This document shows positions 36,490 to 48,224 of a stretch of 64,000 nucleotides of DNA, piece after piece. Position numbers and translations under genes: made by a program. Below the pieces are notes generated by a model that searched no databases, was not told where the DNA came from, and saw only the letters and a program-made list of their open reading frames with translations. The DNA is from Dugong dugon (taxonomy: Eukaryota; Chordata; Mammalia; Sirenia; Dugongidae). Position 1 is the stretch's first letter; each line of letters starts with the position of its first letter. The stretch spans positions 138,782,734 through 138,846,733 of the forward strand of contig CM057462.1 in NCBI GenBank assembly GCA_030035585.1, given 5' to 3'.

Positions 36490-36605
36490 TTGGCCTGGAT
36501 TTGAATCCTGTCCACATCACCTACTTACTAGATGTGTGACCCTGGAGACATTATCCAGCTTATCTGAACTCATTTCCTTATCCTATTAAATAGCAATGTT
36601 AAAAT
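36490..36605 (+). mobile_element. MIR, plus strand
   Basis: 'ctggatttgaatcctgtcc' followed by 'cttactagatgtgtgaccct' is the plus-strand order of a MIR core. Confidence 0.7.
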
Positions 36606-37199
36606 AAAAACCATATTAAGCCAATAATAGAAATTGATTAAAGTTCATTAAATATATAATTTGCAAATGTGGGTAGCATTTTGACCAGAGAGTCAAAATG
36701 TTCTGAAGATGAGAACTTCCAAAATTCTTATACCACATCTTACAGGCATTGCCATGGACATAGGGGGAGAGGGGACAGAACAGTGTTTATATAATAACAA
36801 TTTACCCTAAAACACAGCTTCCGGTCAGACCCTGGAGTTCCTGAATCTTGAAACTGACTGTACATAGATAATTCTCCAAAAGACCCCAATGCTTAAGGCA
36901 AAAAGGTTTCTACTAAGCTGCTTACTAGGCTATTGTTTGATTTAAAGGCGACTTTAGGAAATCAGTTTCTTCCAAGTTCAAGATTCAAAAGGACACCTAT
37001 GGGCAAATGGCCTGGGTGGGTCACCCCAACTCCATGAACCCCAGAAATCTGGATTCTGGGAGAATTAAAATGATATCTCAGTGATAATAGATAATAGTAT
37101 CACAAAGGCTGTTATGAGAAATAGGATTTAATATAAATGGATTTTATATTAACAGATTTTATAAATAGAATTTCATAGTAAATAAATGTTATACAACGA
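36606..37199. other. Intergenic stretch, nothing recognised
   Basis: AT-rich with no gene frame. A short self-similar AT-rich block near 37120-37190. Confidence 0.3.
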
Positions 37200-37330
37200 C
37201 TGGAACTTGATAGGAGCTCAGTAAATATTCATTTGTTTATTCATTTAACACGTACTGATAGAGCACCTACTATGCTCCAGGCACTGGTGACACAGCAGTG
37301 AACAAAAGAGACAAACTCCCTGTTCTCAGC
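37200..37330. mobile_element. L2 3' ends, probably two pieces tail to tail
   Basis: 'gctcagtaaatattcatttg' reads as an L2 3' end on the + strand; 'gagcacctactatgctccag' directly after it reads as one on the minus strand. Confidence 0.5.
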
Positions 37331-39165
37331 CAGTTGCCCTTCTTTTCTTGCCCTCCTTCTCAGTCACCCAATCCTCACCACTGAAGCCAGACTGCATAGG
37401 ATGAATATTCCTGCTCTTTCAAAGAATTCAGTCCTGTGGAAGTTCAGCCAGTCAACAATGATTATTTTGTGTTTAGACTTCCTTTTTGCATGAAACCAAA
37501 GATAGAATGTATGATGGAATTGCATAAAAATGAAGTTCATTTAGTCTGTAATTATTTTGTCTTTCCTCCAAAGCCCTCACCTTTTGGTTAGCGATGGGAA
37601 TAATGTTAACTAAGAGTTTGGTTTAAAATGTAGTCTGATTCAATAATTTAATCTGCTTGGATAATGTTCTGCCTCCTTTGGATAAAAATGCTCAGGCTCT
37701 CCTATCCTTTTCTTTCTCTGCTTGCCTTGCGCATGAGGGAAGGGCTGAAGTTTATGCAACCTCTTGGTTATAGGGAGGAGTTAGCGACCCCCAGCTGTTG
37801 TCCCTTTTCCGTTTGGTGCTGCTCACCCTGTGGGTGTTTGTGGCTGAAGCCTGGATGGGTGTGACCTGTGGTTGGTCCATCTGGGCCTGGTCAAAGTCTG
37901 TAGTGCGCTCTGGCTGACCTGCCCTCATTTCTATTTCCCCTGGTGTGGGAGGTCCCTTTGAAGTCTGGCTGGCCTCTCATCCAGCCCTGACTTCACCTGC
38001 CTCGGACAAGCAAGCTGAGAGCCTTGCTCTTTTTGGGTCCTCTCTACATGCCTCTGTCTGACCACGCTGCACTGCCTAGGGGCAGGATTCATCCCTAGGT
38101 TTGTATGGGAACACACCACACACGAGACCACCTCCTTCCAGAGCCCAGGTGGAGTCACTTCCGGAGTGGTCCCGTTCTTCTGCCTTCTTTGGTAATCTTG
38201 CTCTCCTAATGCACCTCCCCCTACCTGGACTGAACTCAGAAGGGCGGGGGAGGGGAGATTAGGGGAGATTAGGACAACCTTTTCATCATTTCACTTCTCT
38301 CTCTCTCTCACTCTCTGTCTGTCTGGCTTTTCACTCTTTGCGACCCCCTACACTAAGAAAGGGTAGGTCTGTCTTTCCATCATATCTCGTTCCTGACGCC
38401 AGTCACCTGGCTAAACCTTAGTAACAGTTTAGTTTTTCTACAGTATTTGGATAGAATTCTATACTCTGAAGCGCCCATGCCTGGTTGTTAAAATACAAAA
38501 GACCTCACAAAGAAGTTTAGTAAAGCTCTTCCCTATTTTTTGAATGACGGAAGCAGAACAGTACTCTTTCTCTGTCTTCCTTCTATAATAAATTCCAATC
38601 TCCCCTCTGGGCAAATGGTTGCCTAAGGCAGACTAGTGTGGAAGGTTTCTACTCAGGAAGGCAAAAAGAGAAGAGCAGGTTAAAGATTTTAAATTTTACT
38701 CCTGTTGCTGAACCATGGCTATTACCTTGAAGAGCTCATTGTTTATTGGTGTTATAGTACCCTGACTACCCTGACTATCCAGATGACAGGACTGCATCAG
38801 GTGTTGGTGGCCCTAGGAACTTGGCTCACTGTCTAATGATTTGGAATCACTGGCATATTTCATGCTTTCAGTCACACCTCTTCTTTACTGAATGTGCTCC
38901 TCACTTTCTTTATTATAAAAGGGGTCTCCTTTCCTCACTTTCCATTATACTCTTCTCTATTCTTGCTGATGGCTCTCTCTCTCTCTCTCTTTTCTCTTTC
39001 TCTTTTCTCTTTCTTTTTTTCTCTCTCTTTTCTCTTTCTCTCCAACCTAGGCTCACATACAGACATGTGCATATATATGCCTATATGCACATTTACAATC
39101 CCCTCTCTCACCAGCTCTTTACCCAAAACTCTCTTTTATCCTTTTATATATGTAATTATTGATTC
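37331..39165. other. Intergenic stretch with pyrimidine-rich simple repeat
   Basis: No gene. The part 37700-38260 is GC-richer than its flanks and could be an unrecognised LTR, but I find no matching ends. (CT)n and CTTT repeats lie at 38298-38312 and 38974-39043. A small GGGGAGATTA tandem lies near 38255-38272. Confidence 0.35.
38974..39043. repeat. (CT)n / (CTTT)n simple repeat
   Basis: A pure pyrimidine tract on the + strand; its reverse frame gives an artefactual Lys/Arg/Glu-rich ORF. Confidence 0.85.
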
Positions 39166-39392
39166 CTTATTATAACAATAATCACTGCTATACTTTATTG
39201 AGCACCTATTGCATATTAGAGATTAGAAAGGTTGTTTTATATTAGTTCTGTCATTCAATCCTTAGAATCCTCATTTTATGTAGGAAGAAACTGAGACTCA
39301 GAGAAGTTAAAACCAATTGTTCAAAGCTAAAAAACTAGTAAATGGCATAGCTGGAATTTGAACATAGGTTTCATTTACCTCAAAGCCCATTC
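39166..39392 (-). mobile_element. MIR, nearly full length, minus strand
   Basis: 'tttattgagcacctattgca', then 'aggaagaaactgagactcag', then 'atagctggaatttgaacata' follows the full reverse order of MIR. Confidence 0.82.
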
Positions 39393-40150
39393 CACTGATG
39401 CACACTGTTCTGAGCAAAAATTTAGACTTTTAATTGATGATTTTATGAAAATTGAATTATATATTTTATAATAAACCTGAACATGAAGCTCAAAAATTAT
39501 TTTTTTATGACTGCTCTAAAACCATTACTTCTAAGGGAAGAATGGGGAACTCCTTTTCAGAGATGATTAATTTTTGATGCAATTCTATTAGAAGTGCTGA
39601 CTGATAGTCTGATGACAGCTTATTTTGATCTTGGTGTCGGTAAAGAGGGTAGTACAAGCCAGGAAGTGGAAAGCACTGCACAGATTTCAGCCACTCAAAA
39701 TTGCTAACAGTGGAGGTCTCCGTATTATTCTTGTTCCAACTTTTTTTTTCTGAGCTAATTTAACTACTTCCTCTGTTTTGTTCTTGCATGCCAGCTTTTT
39801 TTTTTCTCTCTTTGATGTTTATTATCCATTTTTTAAAATAATATTTTATTGTGTCTTTGGTGAAAATTTTCATAGCGAATTAGATTCCCATTCAGCAATT
39901 TTTGCATGAATTGTTCAGTGACATTGGTTACATTACTCATAATGTGTCCACAGTCTCATTTTTTCTATTCCATTTCCAGTCATTTAGTTTTCTTATCCCC
40001 TTACGTTCTTATCATTGTTTTAAAGTAACTGTTGACCATTTGGTCTCATGTAGATGATTTTTTAAAGGAGTGAAATACTCACAGTTGATATTCTGTATTT
40101 GGTGAGCTGATCTGTTATTTAGCTAAAAGATGACCTCAGGGGATAGTTTC

Positions 40151-40673
40151 TGTTATGAATCAAATTGTGTCCCCCCAAAATACGTGTCAGCTTGGTAAGG
40201 ATATGATTCCCAGTATTGTGTGGTTGCCCTCCATTTTGTCATCTGATGAAATTATCCTATGTGTTGTAAATCCTAATCTCTATGATGTTAATGAGGCAGG
40301 ATTAGAGGCAGTTATGTTAACGAGGCAGGACACAGTCTACAAGATTAGATTGTATTTTGAGTCAATCTCTTTTGAGATGTAAAAGAGAAGCAAGCAGAGA
40401 GGAAAGAGACCTCCTACCACCAAGAAAGAAGAGCTGGGAGTGGAGCATGTCCTTTTGGACCCAGGGTCCCTGCGCTGAGAAACTCCTAGATCGAGGGGAG
40501 GATTGATGACAAAGTCCTTCCTCCAGAGCCAATAGAAAGAGAAAGACTTCCCCTAGACCTGGCACCCTGAATTCGTACTTCTATCATCCTGAACTGTGAG
40601 AGAATAAATTTCTGTTTGTTAAAGCCATCCACTTGTGGAATTTCTGTTATAGCAGCTCTAGATAACTAAGACA
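40151..40673 (+). mobile_element. Solo MaLR-type LTR (copy 2)
   Basis: Starts TGTTATGAATC, ends GATAACTAAGACA; AATAAA near 40604. Near 5-base duplication GTTTC (40146-40150) / GTTTG (40674-40678). The most complete representative of the three copies. Confidence 0.85.
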
Positions 40674-41340
40674 GTTTGGTTCAATGTTTGAAGAGTATCT
40701 CAGGGCCAAAGTCTTGGGGAGTCCTCTGGTCTCAACTGGTCCAGTAAGTCTGGACTTTTTAAGAATTTGAGTTCTGTTCCATATTTTTCTCCCATTCTAT
40801 TAGGATCCATCTATTCCGGCCCTGATCAGAACGACTGATAGTGGTAGCCAGGCACCAGTGATAGAAAAGTTTCAGGGTAGATGAGGCCATGGTTCATGTA
40901 GACGGTCCTGTAGACTAGTTTCTTCTTTGAGACTTGGGTTTCCATCTTTCTCTTTTGCTCTGGACCAGTAGGGAATAATAGTTGTATCTTAGCTCACAAA
41001 CTTTTAAGGCCCCAGATGCTACTCACCAAACTGGCATGTGAAACATAAACTTTATGAACTGTATTAGGCCAACTGGCCAAGTTTTCCCATGAGACTATGG
41101 TCCTAAGCCTTCAAACCCAAAAAACCAGTCCCATGAGGTATTTGATTATATCTGAGAAGTATCCGTAACTGTGTCTCCTATGTGCTTTATTATATATACA
41201 ATTACCTGTGCTTTCACACACTTACATACATATACATGTATGTCATTCATTTAGTTGTGTCCCCCTAAAATATGTGTCAACTTGGCTAGACCATGATTCC
41301 CAGTAGTGTGTGGTTGTCCTCCATTTTGTGATCTGATGTA

Positions 41341-41569
41341 CCATATTTGTATGCAAATAATGCACGCCTTTCACGTTTGTTTGTTTGCTGGACACACTCT
41401 CAGCCTGCAAGATATTTTTATGAGCATGCTATGCTAATTTTTTTTTATAGCAAAAAAAAAAAATGTGAAAGAGGATTGGCATGGTGGAGCTTGTGAGTGT
41501 GCCTCTCAGGAGGAGGGCATGGTCATCAAGCAAATTCAGAGGGCACGCATTATTTGCATAAAAGTACAG
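41341..41569. mobile_element. TA-flanked inverted-repeat DNA element with octamer motifs
   Basis: The left end 'ccatatttgtatgcaaataa' and the reverse complement of the right end 'ctgtacttttatgcaaataa' match over about 29 bases. Each end carries ATGCAAAT, the octamer (POU/Oct) motif. TA flanks both sides (41339-41340, 41570-41571). The host LTR reads on smoothly across the site once one TA and the element are removed. No transposase frame. Tc1/mariner-type MITE; family not recognised. Confidence 0.75.
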
Positions 41570-41708
41570 TAATTTATCATCTATTTTGTGATGCTGTAAA
41601 TCCTAACCTCTATATGTTAATGAGGCACTAGCAATGTGATGTGTATTTTGAGCCACAGCCTTATGAGTCACACCCTTGCTTGAGTCACACCTTTATCTTA
41701 CCCAAAAA

Positions 41709-41855
41709 GACCCAAATCTGTTGCCATCAAGTTGATTCCAACTCATAGCAACCCTATAGGACAGAGTGGAACTGTCCCAAGGAGTGGCTAGTGGATTCCA
41801 GCTGTCAGCCTTTCGGTTACCAGCTGAGCACTTACCCACTGCACAACCAGGGCTT
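41709..41855 (-). mobile_element. AfroSINE inside LTR copy 3
   Basis: From 'gacccaaatctgttgccatc' to 'cactgcacaaccagggct', minus strand. Confidence 0.88.
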
Positions 41856-42195
41856 ACAAGACATAAAAAGAGAGAAATGAAAGAGCAGAGAGAAGAGGGA
41901 CTTTGCTATCACCAAGAAAGAAGAGCCCGGGATTCCTGTGCTGAGAAACTCCTAGACCCAGGAGAAGATTCATGCCAAGACACAGGGAGATCTCCAAGGA
42001 ATGCCAGGCCCACAGATGTTGAAAGGAGACAAGGACCTTCCTCTAAAGCCAACATACAGAAAAAGCCTTCCCCTAGAGCTGGCGCTCTGAATTCAGACAT
42101 CTAGACTCCTAAACTGTGATAGAATAAATTTCTGTTTATAAAAGCCATTCACTTGTGGTATTTCTGTTTTAGCAGCACTGGGTAACTAAGACAAT

Positions 42196-42291
42196 GTATA
42201 TATACCTATATATACACACATACACTCACATATACCCACATATACATACCTATACACATATATGCATACACACATGCATATATATCCATAG
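42196..42291. repeat. (CATATA)n-like simple repeat
   Basis: Alternating purine-pyrimidine tract of TA and CA steps. Confidence 0.85.
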
Positions 42292-42351
42292 AAAAATTTT
42301 TTGGTTGTTGTCGAAGAATTATTTATATTGTTGCATTTTTCAAAACATCCT

Positions 42352-42372
42352 TTGTGTGTGTGTGTGTGTGTA
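42352..42372. repeat. (TG)n microsatellite
   Basis: About ten TG units. Confidence 0.85.
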
Positions 42373-42542
42373 TATCTTAGTGACGTCATTTACCTTGGTC
42401 AAGTTGTTCTCACTTCGCACATATTTGGTGTTACCTTTCCCAGCATCAAAAATAGTGTCTATTATCTAGAGAGTGATTTCCCCTCTCCCACCCCAACCCC
42501 ATTCTTTGTAACCACCAATGAGCATTGGTCTCTGTATATGTA

Positions 42543-42713
42543 CAGTAAAACCTGCAAAAGCCAGAACCTGTGTAAGGCAGAAAACTGTCAGAGAAGGAAA
42601 ACTCAAATGTTTTCCACTAATAGTAAGACTGCACCCTGTCAAAGGGGAAAAACTTGTGAGACCCAGAAAAACAAGGCAGTCCCATTGTACTTCAGCTCTC
42701 ACAGGTTTCACTG
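42543..42713. mobile_element. Short TA-flanked inverted-repeat DNA element
   Basis: 171 bases. Left end 'cagtaaaacctgcaaaagcc'; right end in reverse complement 'cagtgaaacctgtgagagct'. TA at 42541-42542 and 42714-42715. Interrupts the L1 3'UTR. Non-autonomous; probably Tigger-like. Confidence 0.75.
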
Positions 42714-43375
42714 TATCTATTCTTGCCTTATTATAAAACTCATTTTATTATATTGCTATAAAAAACTCATACAATATTTGTCTTTTTGTGATTGACTTAT
42801 TTCACTCAACATAATGTCCTCCAAATTCACCCATGTTATGTTTCAAGCACTTGTTGTTCTTCATAGCTGCATAGTATTCTACTGTATGTATGTACTACAT
42901 TTTGTTCATCCTTTCATCCATTGATGGGAACTTACGTTGTTTCAATCTTTTTGCTATTGTGACTATGGCTGCAATGAACATAGCTGTGCATATGTCTGCT
43001 AGTGTCTCTTCTATTAGATTTCAAGGGTATATACCTAGAAGTGGAATTGCTGGATCATAATGTAGTTCTGTTTCTAGTTTTTTTAGGAAGTGTTATACTG
43101 TTTTTCATAGCGGTTATATCATTTTACAACCCCACAAGCAGTGGATAAGAGTTTAAATCTTCCAACATTTACTATTATTATTGTATTTTTTATCCTTGCC
43201 ATTTTAGCAGAGGTGAGATGGTATCTCACTGTAGTTTTGATTTGCGTCTCTTTAATGACTAATGATTGCAAACATCTTTCCATGTGTTTGTTGGCTGCTT
43301 GAATGTCCTCTTTGGTGAAGTGTCTGTTTATGCCCTTTGCCTGGTTATTATTAATTTTTTTTAATTATGTTTAAC

Positions 43376-43776
43376 TTTACACTCTCTGAGATCTCTTACC
43401 ATCTGTCCTTATTTTCTCCCTTCTTGTTCATAATTTTTCCCTCTTTTTCTTGCTTTGTGTTTTGTATCCTTTCTCATAATACACTGTCCCATTAAGTTAT
43501 TGCAAATAAAATATATTGGAATCTTAATTTCTAAAATCTTGGCCATCACAAGTAGTGTCCTTTGAAGTTTTGCTTTCAGCTTCTGCTCGTGGCTGGCCAA
43601 CTCATTCACCAATCTCAACTATGCCATTGTAGCATTTGATGGTTGTATGGACAGCCTTGGTGGTATATTTTTTTTCTGTGAGGTTTTGCTGAAAAATAAA
43701 GGATAGGTCAGTGAAAAAATCTGATTGAGCATTCACCCTATCAAAAGAAGCAAATAAGTGCATGTGTGGGCATGCA

Positions 43777-43824
<48 letters not shown>

Positions 43825-43855
43825 ACTGTGATTCTGTGTATGTATTTGGGAATGA
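43376..43855. other. Spacer between L1 and RTE, with a TG microsatellite
   Basis: A 69-codon minus frame (43618-43409) is Lys/Arg-rich with no recognised domain. (TG)n at 43780-43822. Confidence 0.35.
43780..43822. repeat. (TG)n microsatellite
   Basis: About 21 uninterrupted TG units; likely polymorphic. Confidence 0.9.
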
Positions 43856-43920
43856 GTTGTTGTTATTAGGTACTGTCGAGTTGGTTCCAACACGTAGCTA
43901 CCCTATGTACAACAACAGAA

Positions 43921-44602
43921 CTAAACACTGCCTGGTCCTGCACCATGCTCACAATTCTTGTTATGCTTGAGCATTTTTGCAGCCACTGTGTCAATCCATC
44001 TCATTGAGGGTGTTCCTCTTTTTAGCTGACCCTCTGCTTTACCAAGCAAGATGTCCTTCTCCAGGGACTGATCCCTCCTGATAACTTGTTTAAAGTCTGT
44101 GAGATGAAGTCTCATCACCTTTGCTTCTAAGAAGCATCTGGCTGTACTTCTTCCAAAACACATTTGTTCGTTCTTCTGGTAGTTCATGGTATATTCAATA
44201 TTCTTCACCAACGCCGTAATTCAAAGGCATGAATTCTTCTTGGGTCTTCCTTACTCATTGTCCAGCTTTCGCATGCATATGAGGTGGCTTGGGTCACGTG
44301 CACATTATTCCTCAAAGTGATATCTTTGATTTTTAACACTTTAAAGAAGTCTTTTGCAGCAGATTTGCCCAGTGCAATGTGTTGATTTCTTGACTGCTGC
44401 TTCCATGGGCTTTGATGGTGGATGCAAGTAAAATGAAATCCTTGACAACTTCAATCTTTTCTCCATTTATCATGATGTTGCTTATTGGTCCAGTTGTGAG
44501 GATTTTTGTTTTCTTTATGTTGAGGTGTTTTCCATACTGAAGGCTGTAGTGTTTGATCTTCATCAGTAAGTGCTTCAAGTCCTCTTCACTTTCAGCAAAC
44601 AA
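43921..44602 (-). pseudogene. RTE reverse transcriptase, C-terminal fragments
   Basis: Two open pieces. One (44602-44333) holds ESEEDLKHLLMKIKHY, then LNIKKTKIL, then GSSSQEI, as in BovB/RTE reverse transcriptases. The other (44211-43921) is the C-terminal tail with GKAEGQLKRGTPSMRWID. Frame broken between them. Confidence 0.85.
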
Positions 44603-45502
44603 GGTTGTGTCATCTGCATATCACAGGTTGTTAATGAGCCTTCCTGCAATCCTGATGCCCTATACTTCCTCATATAGTCTACCTTCTCAGATTATTTGCT
44701 CAGCATACAGACTGAATAAATATAATGAAAGGATGCAACCCTGATGCACAATTTTCCTGACTTTAAACCATGCATTATCCCCTTGTTCTGTTCAAATGAC
44801 TGCCTCTAGGTCTAAGTACAGGTTCCTCATGAGCACAGTTAAGTGTTGTGGAATTCCCATTCTCACAATGTCATCCATAATTTGTTATGATCCACACAGA
44901 TGAATGTCTTTGCATAGTCAATAAAACACAGGTAAGCATCTTTCTGGTATTCTCTGCTTTTCAGCCATGATCCATCTAACCTTAGCAATGATATCTCTCA
45001 TTACACATTGTCTTCTGAATCAGGCTTAAATTTCTGGCAATTCCCTGTCTATGTACTGCTGCAACCATTTTCGAATAACTTCAGCAAAATTTTACTTGCC
45101 TGTGATATTAATGATATTGTTTGATAATTTCCGCATTCTGTTGGATCACCTTTTTTCGGAATGGGCACAAATATGGATCTCTTTCAGTGGATTGGCCAGC
45201 TTCCTGTCTTCCAAATTTCTTGGCATAGATGAGTGAGCATTTCCAGCGCTACAACTATTTGTTGAAACATCTCGATTAGTATTCCGTCAGTTCCAGTAGC
45301 GTTTTTTTTTCGCCAATGCCTTCAGTGTAGCTTGGACTTCTTCCTTCAGTACCATCAGTTCTTAATCATATGATACCTTGTGAAATGGTTGAACTTCCAC
45401 CAATTCTTTCTGGCACAGTGACTCTGTGTATTCCTTCCATCTTCTTTTGATACTTTGTACATCGTTTAATATTTTCTCTGTAGAATCTTTCAATATTGCA
45501 AG

Positions 45503-45802
45503 TCAAAGCTTGAATTTTTCTTTGGTTCTTTCAGCTTGAGAAATACTGAGTGTGTTCTTACCTTTTGATTTTTCTAACTCTAGGTCTTTGCACATTTCAT
45601 TAGAATACTTTTCTTTGTCTTCTTGAGCCATCCTTTGAAATCTTCTGTTCAGCTCTTTTACTTCATCATTTCTTCCTTTGGCTTTAGCTACTCTGTGTTC
45701 AAAAGCAAGTTTTAGAGTCTCTTCTGACATCCATTTTGTTCTTTTCTTTCTTTCCTGTCTTTTAATGTAGGTCTTTTCTTTTTCCTGTCTTTTAAATAAC
45801 AT
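45503..45802 (-). pseudogene. RTE ORF linker fragment
   Basis: A 99-codon Lys/Glu-rich frame with WMSEETLKLAFEHRVAKAKG, the linker between endonuclease and reverse transcriptase in RTE/BovB ORFs. Confidence 0.75.
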
Positions 45803-45868
45803 CCATTTTGATATCTTGCTTTCTTCATGTACGATGTCCTTGAAGTCATTTCACAACTTGTCTGGTCT

Positions 45869-46376
45869 TCAGCTTTTAGTGTTCAAAGCCTCAAATCTAT
45901 TCTTGAGATGGTCTCTAAATTCAGGTGGGATATACAGAAGGCTGTACTTTGGCTCTTGTGGACTTGCTCTAATTTTCTGCAGCTTCAACTTGAATTTGTG
46001 TATTAGCAATTGATGGTTTGTTCCACAGTTGGCCCCTAGGCCTTGTTCTGAATGATGATATTGAGATTTTCCATTGTCTCTTTCCACAAATGTAGTGAAT
46101 TTGATTCCTATATATTCCATCCGGTGAGGTCTATGTGTATAGTTGCGGTTTATATTGTTGAAAAATGTATTTGCAATGAAGAGGTCCTTGGTCTTGCAAA
46201 ATTCTATCATGTGATCTCTGGCATCATTTCTATCACCAAGGCCATGTTTTCCAACTACTGTTCCAACTTTTGCATTCCAATCACCAGTAATTATTATTGC
46301 ATCTTGATTGTACGTTTGATCAATTTCACACTGTAGAATTGGGAATGAGTAGGGGAAGGACGAAATTCTACCTGAA
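45869..46376 (-). pseudogene. RTE APE-type endonuclease fragment
   Basis: Carries GDWNAKVGT and the later LFIANTFF and NHQLL segments, the distal half of an APE-like endonuclease. The proximal half, with its catalytic Asn and Glu, is missing. Confidence 0.85.
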
Positions 46377-46408
46377 GAATATATAGCTATTTGATACGAG
46401 TTATTTTT

Positions 46409-48206
46409 CCTAATTGTTGTAATTAAATGAAGTTTACATTTCAAGTTAGTCTCCCATACAGAATTCTTTTCTTTTTTTCACATACATTGTTATGAGACCC
46501 CAACTGCTCACCCCATTCTGTGACAGCCCACTCCTCCCCTCCGCCCCTGATTACCCATGAACATTCAACCAGCTCCTAACTCCCTCTGCTTTCCCACCTC
46601 ACCTCTGGACAGAAGCCGCCCCTTTGGTCTCTTGTATCTACTTGACTAAGAGGCACATTCTTCACAAGTATCACTTTATGTCCCACAGGCCAGTCTAATC
46701 CCTGTCTGAAGAGTTGGCCTCAGAAATTGTTTTAGTTCTGGGGTGATAGAGAGTCCAGGGGCCATTCTTTCCGGGGTCCCTCCAGTCTCAGTCAGACCAT
46801 TAAATCTGGTCTTCTTACTAGAATTTGAGTTCTGCATCCCATCGTTCTACTGCTCCATCAGGGACCCTCTGTTGTATTCCCTGTCAGGACGTTCATTGGT
46901 GGTAGCCGGGCACCATCTAGTTCTTCTGGTCTCAGGCTGATGAAGTCTCTGGTTTATGTGGCCCATTCTGTCTCCTGGGCTAATACTTTCCTTGTGTCTT
47001 TGGTGTTCTTTGTTCTCCTTTACTCCAGGTGGTTGATATCAATTGATGCATCTTAGATGGCCTCTTGCAAGCTTTTAAGACCCCAGATGCCACTCACCAA
47101 AGTAGGATGTAGAACATTTTCTTAATAAGCTTTGTTATGCCAATTGATCTAGATGTCTCCTGAAAGCATGGTCCCCAGATCCCTACCCCTGCTACTCTAT
47201 CCCTGAAAGTGTTTGATTGTATTCAGGAAACTTCTTAGCTTTGGTTTAGTCCAGTTGTGCTGGCTTCCCCTGTAGTGTGTGCTGTCCTTCACTTCACCTA
47301 AGATGATTCTTATCTACTGTCTAGTTAGTGGATAACCCTCACCCTTCCTCTCCACCCCCGTAACCATCAAAGAATGTTTTCTTCTGTGTTTAAAACTTTT
47401 CTTGAGTTCTTATAATAGAGTTCTTATACAGTATTTGTCCTTCTGTGACTGACTAAATTCACTCACCATAATAAGTTCCAGCTTCCACCAAGTTATACGA
47501 TGTTTCACAGCTTCATCATTGTTCTTTATTGTTGCACGATATTCCATTGTGTGGATATACCATAGTTTGTTTATCCGTTTGTCCATTGATGGGCACTTAG
47601 GTTGCCTCCATCTTTTTGCTATTGTGAACAGTGCTGCGATGAACATGGCTGTGCATATATGTATTCGTGTGACGGCTCTTGTTTCTCTAGGATATATTCC
47701 CAGGAGCGGGATAGCTGGATCGTATGGTACTTCTATTTCTAGCTTTTTAAGGAAGCACCTAATCGATTTCCAAAGAGGTTGTACCATTTTACATTCCCAC
47801 CAACAGTATATAAGTGTTCCAGTCTCTCCACAACTTCTCCAGCATTTGTTATTTTGTGTTTTTGGATTAATGCTAGCCTTGTTGGGGTGAGATGATATCT
47901 CATTGTAGTTTTGATCTGCATTTCTCTAATGGCTAATGATCATGAGCATTTCTTCATGTGTTTGTTAGCTGCCTGAATATCTTCTTTGGTGACTGCTCAT
48001 ATCCTTTGCCCATTTTTTAATTGGGTTATTCATCTTTTTGCTGTTGAGGTTTTGCAGTATCTTGTAGATTCTACAGATTAAATGCTGATTGGATTTGTTG
48101 TAGCCAAAATTTTTTTCCCAGTCTGTAGGTTGTCTTTTTACTCTTTTGGTGAAGTCTTTTGATGAGCATAAGTGTTTGATTTTTAGGAGCTCCCATTTAT
48201 CTAGTC
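46409..48206 (-). mobile_element. 5'-truncated L1 with target duplication, minus strand
   Basis: 3'UTR from about 46412 ('gaagtttacatttcaagtta'), ORF2 end in 47921-47410. Flanked by TTGATACGAGTTATTTTT (46391-46408) and TTGATATGAGTTATTTTT (48207-48224), 17 of 18 identical. Same subfamily as 26808-27380. Confidence 0.93.
47410..47921 (-). pseudogene. L1 ORF2, C-terminal end
   Basis: A 125-codon open piece (47787-47410) keeps EIEVPYDPAIPLLGIYP, MFIAALFTIAK and the natural end ISQSQ-like FSQSQKDKYC, then the stop. The piece before it (47921-47739) is in another frame, and its Cys knuckle is degraded. Confidence 0.88.
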
Positions 48207-48224
48207 TTGATATGAGTTATTTTT

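Larger units (their letters stand above)
41241..42193 (+). mobile_element. Solo MaLR-type LTR (copy 3), with two later insertions
   Basis: Ends align with copies 1 and 2. Perfect 5-base duplication ATGTA (41236-41240, 42194-42198). It was enlarged by a TA-flanked DNA element (41341-41569) and an AfroSINE (41709-41855). AATAAA near 42124. Confidence 0.88.
39840..43375 (-). mobile_element. L1, 3' part, minus strand, with nested insertions
   Basis: The 3'UTR starts near 39840; the end of ORF2 begins near 42760 ('ttgtgattgacttatttcac', the reverse of the conserved ISQSQ end) and continues to about 43375, where the copy is 5'-truncated. Two solo LTRs (40151-40673, 41241-42193) and a DNA element (42543-42713) were inserted into its 3'UTR. 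A CA/TA-rich simple repeat lies at 42196-42291. Confidence 0.85.
43856..46376 (-). mobile_element. RTE LINE, longest copy in the window, minus strand
   Basis: On the minus strand it shows, in order, the end of the APE-like endonuclease, a Lys-rich linker, the reverse transcriptase and the (GTT)n-type 3' tail. About 2.5 kb of the ~3.3 kb usual for RTE, so 5'-truncated. Fragments of the ORF are listed separately. Text matches the copies at 15549, 49702, 58727 and 62868. Confidence 0.9.

Noticed and set aside
37700-38625. GC-richer block as an LTR or gene
   Set aside because: No matching ends, no duplication and no coding features; left unassigned.
40151-42193. One provirus bounded by LTR copies 2 and 3
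   Set aside because: The DNA between them is L1 3'UTR, and each LTR has its own 5-base target duplication.
42301-42795. 164-codon + strand frame
   Set aside because: It runs across L1 3'UTR, a simple repeat and a DNA element; composite by chance.
43409-43618. 69-codon minus frame as a processed pseudogene
   Set aside because: No parent gene recognised; Lys/Arg-rich and without a poly(A) trace or duplication.
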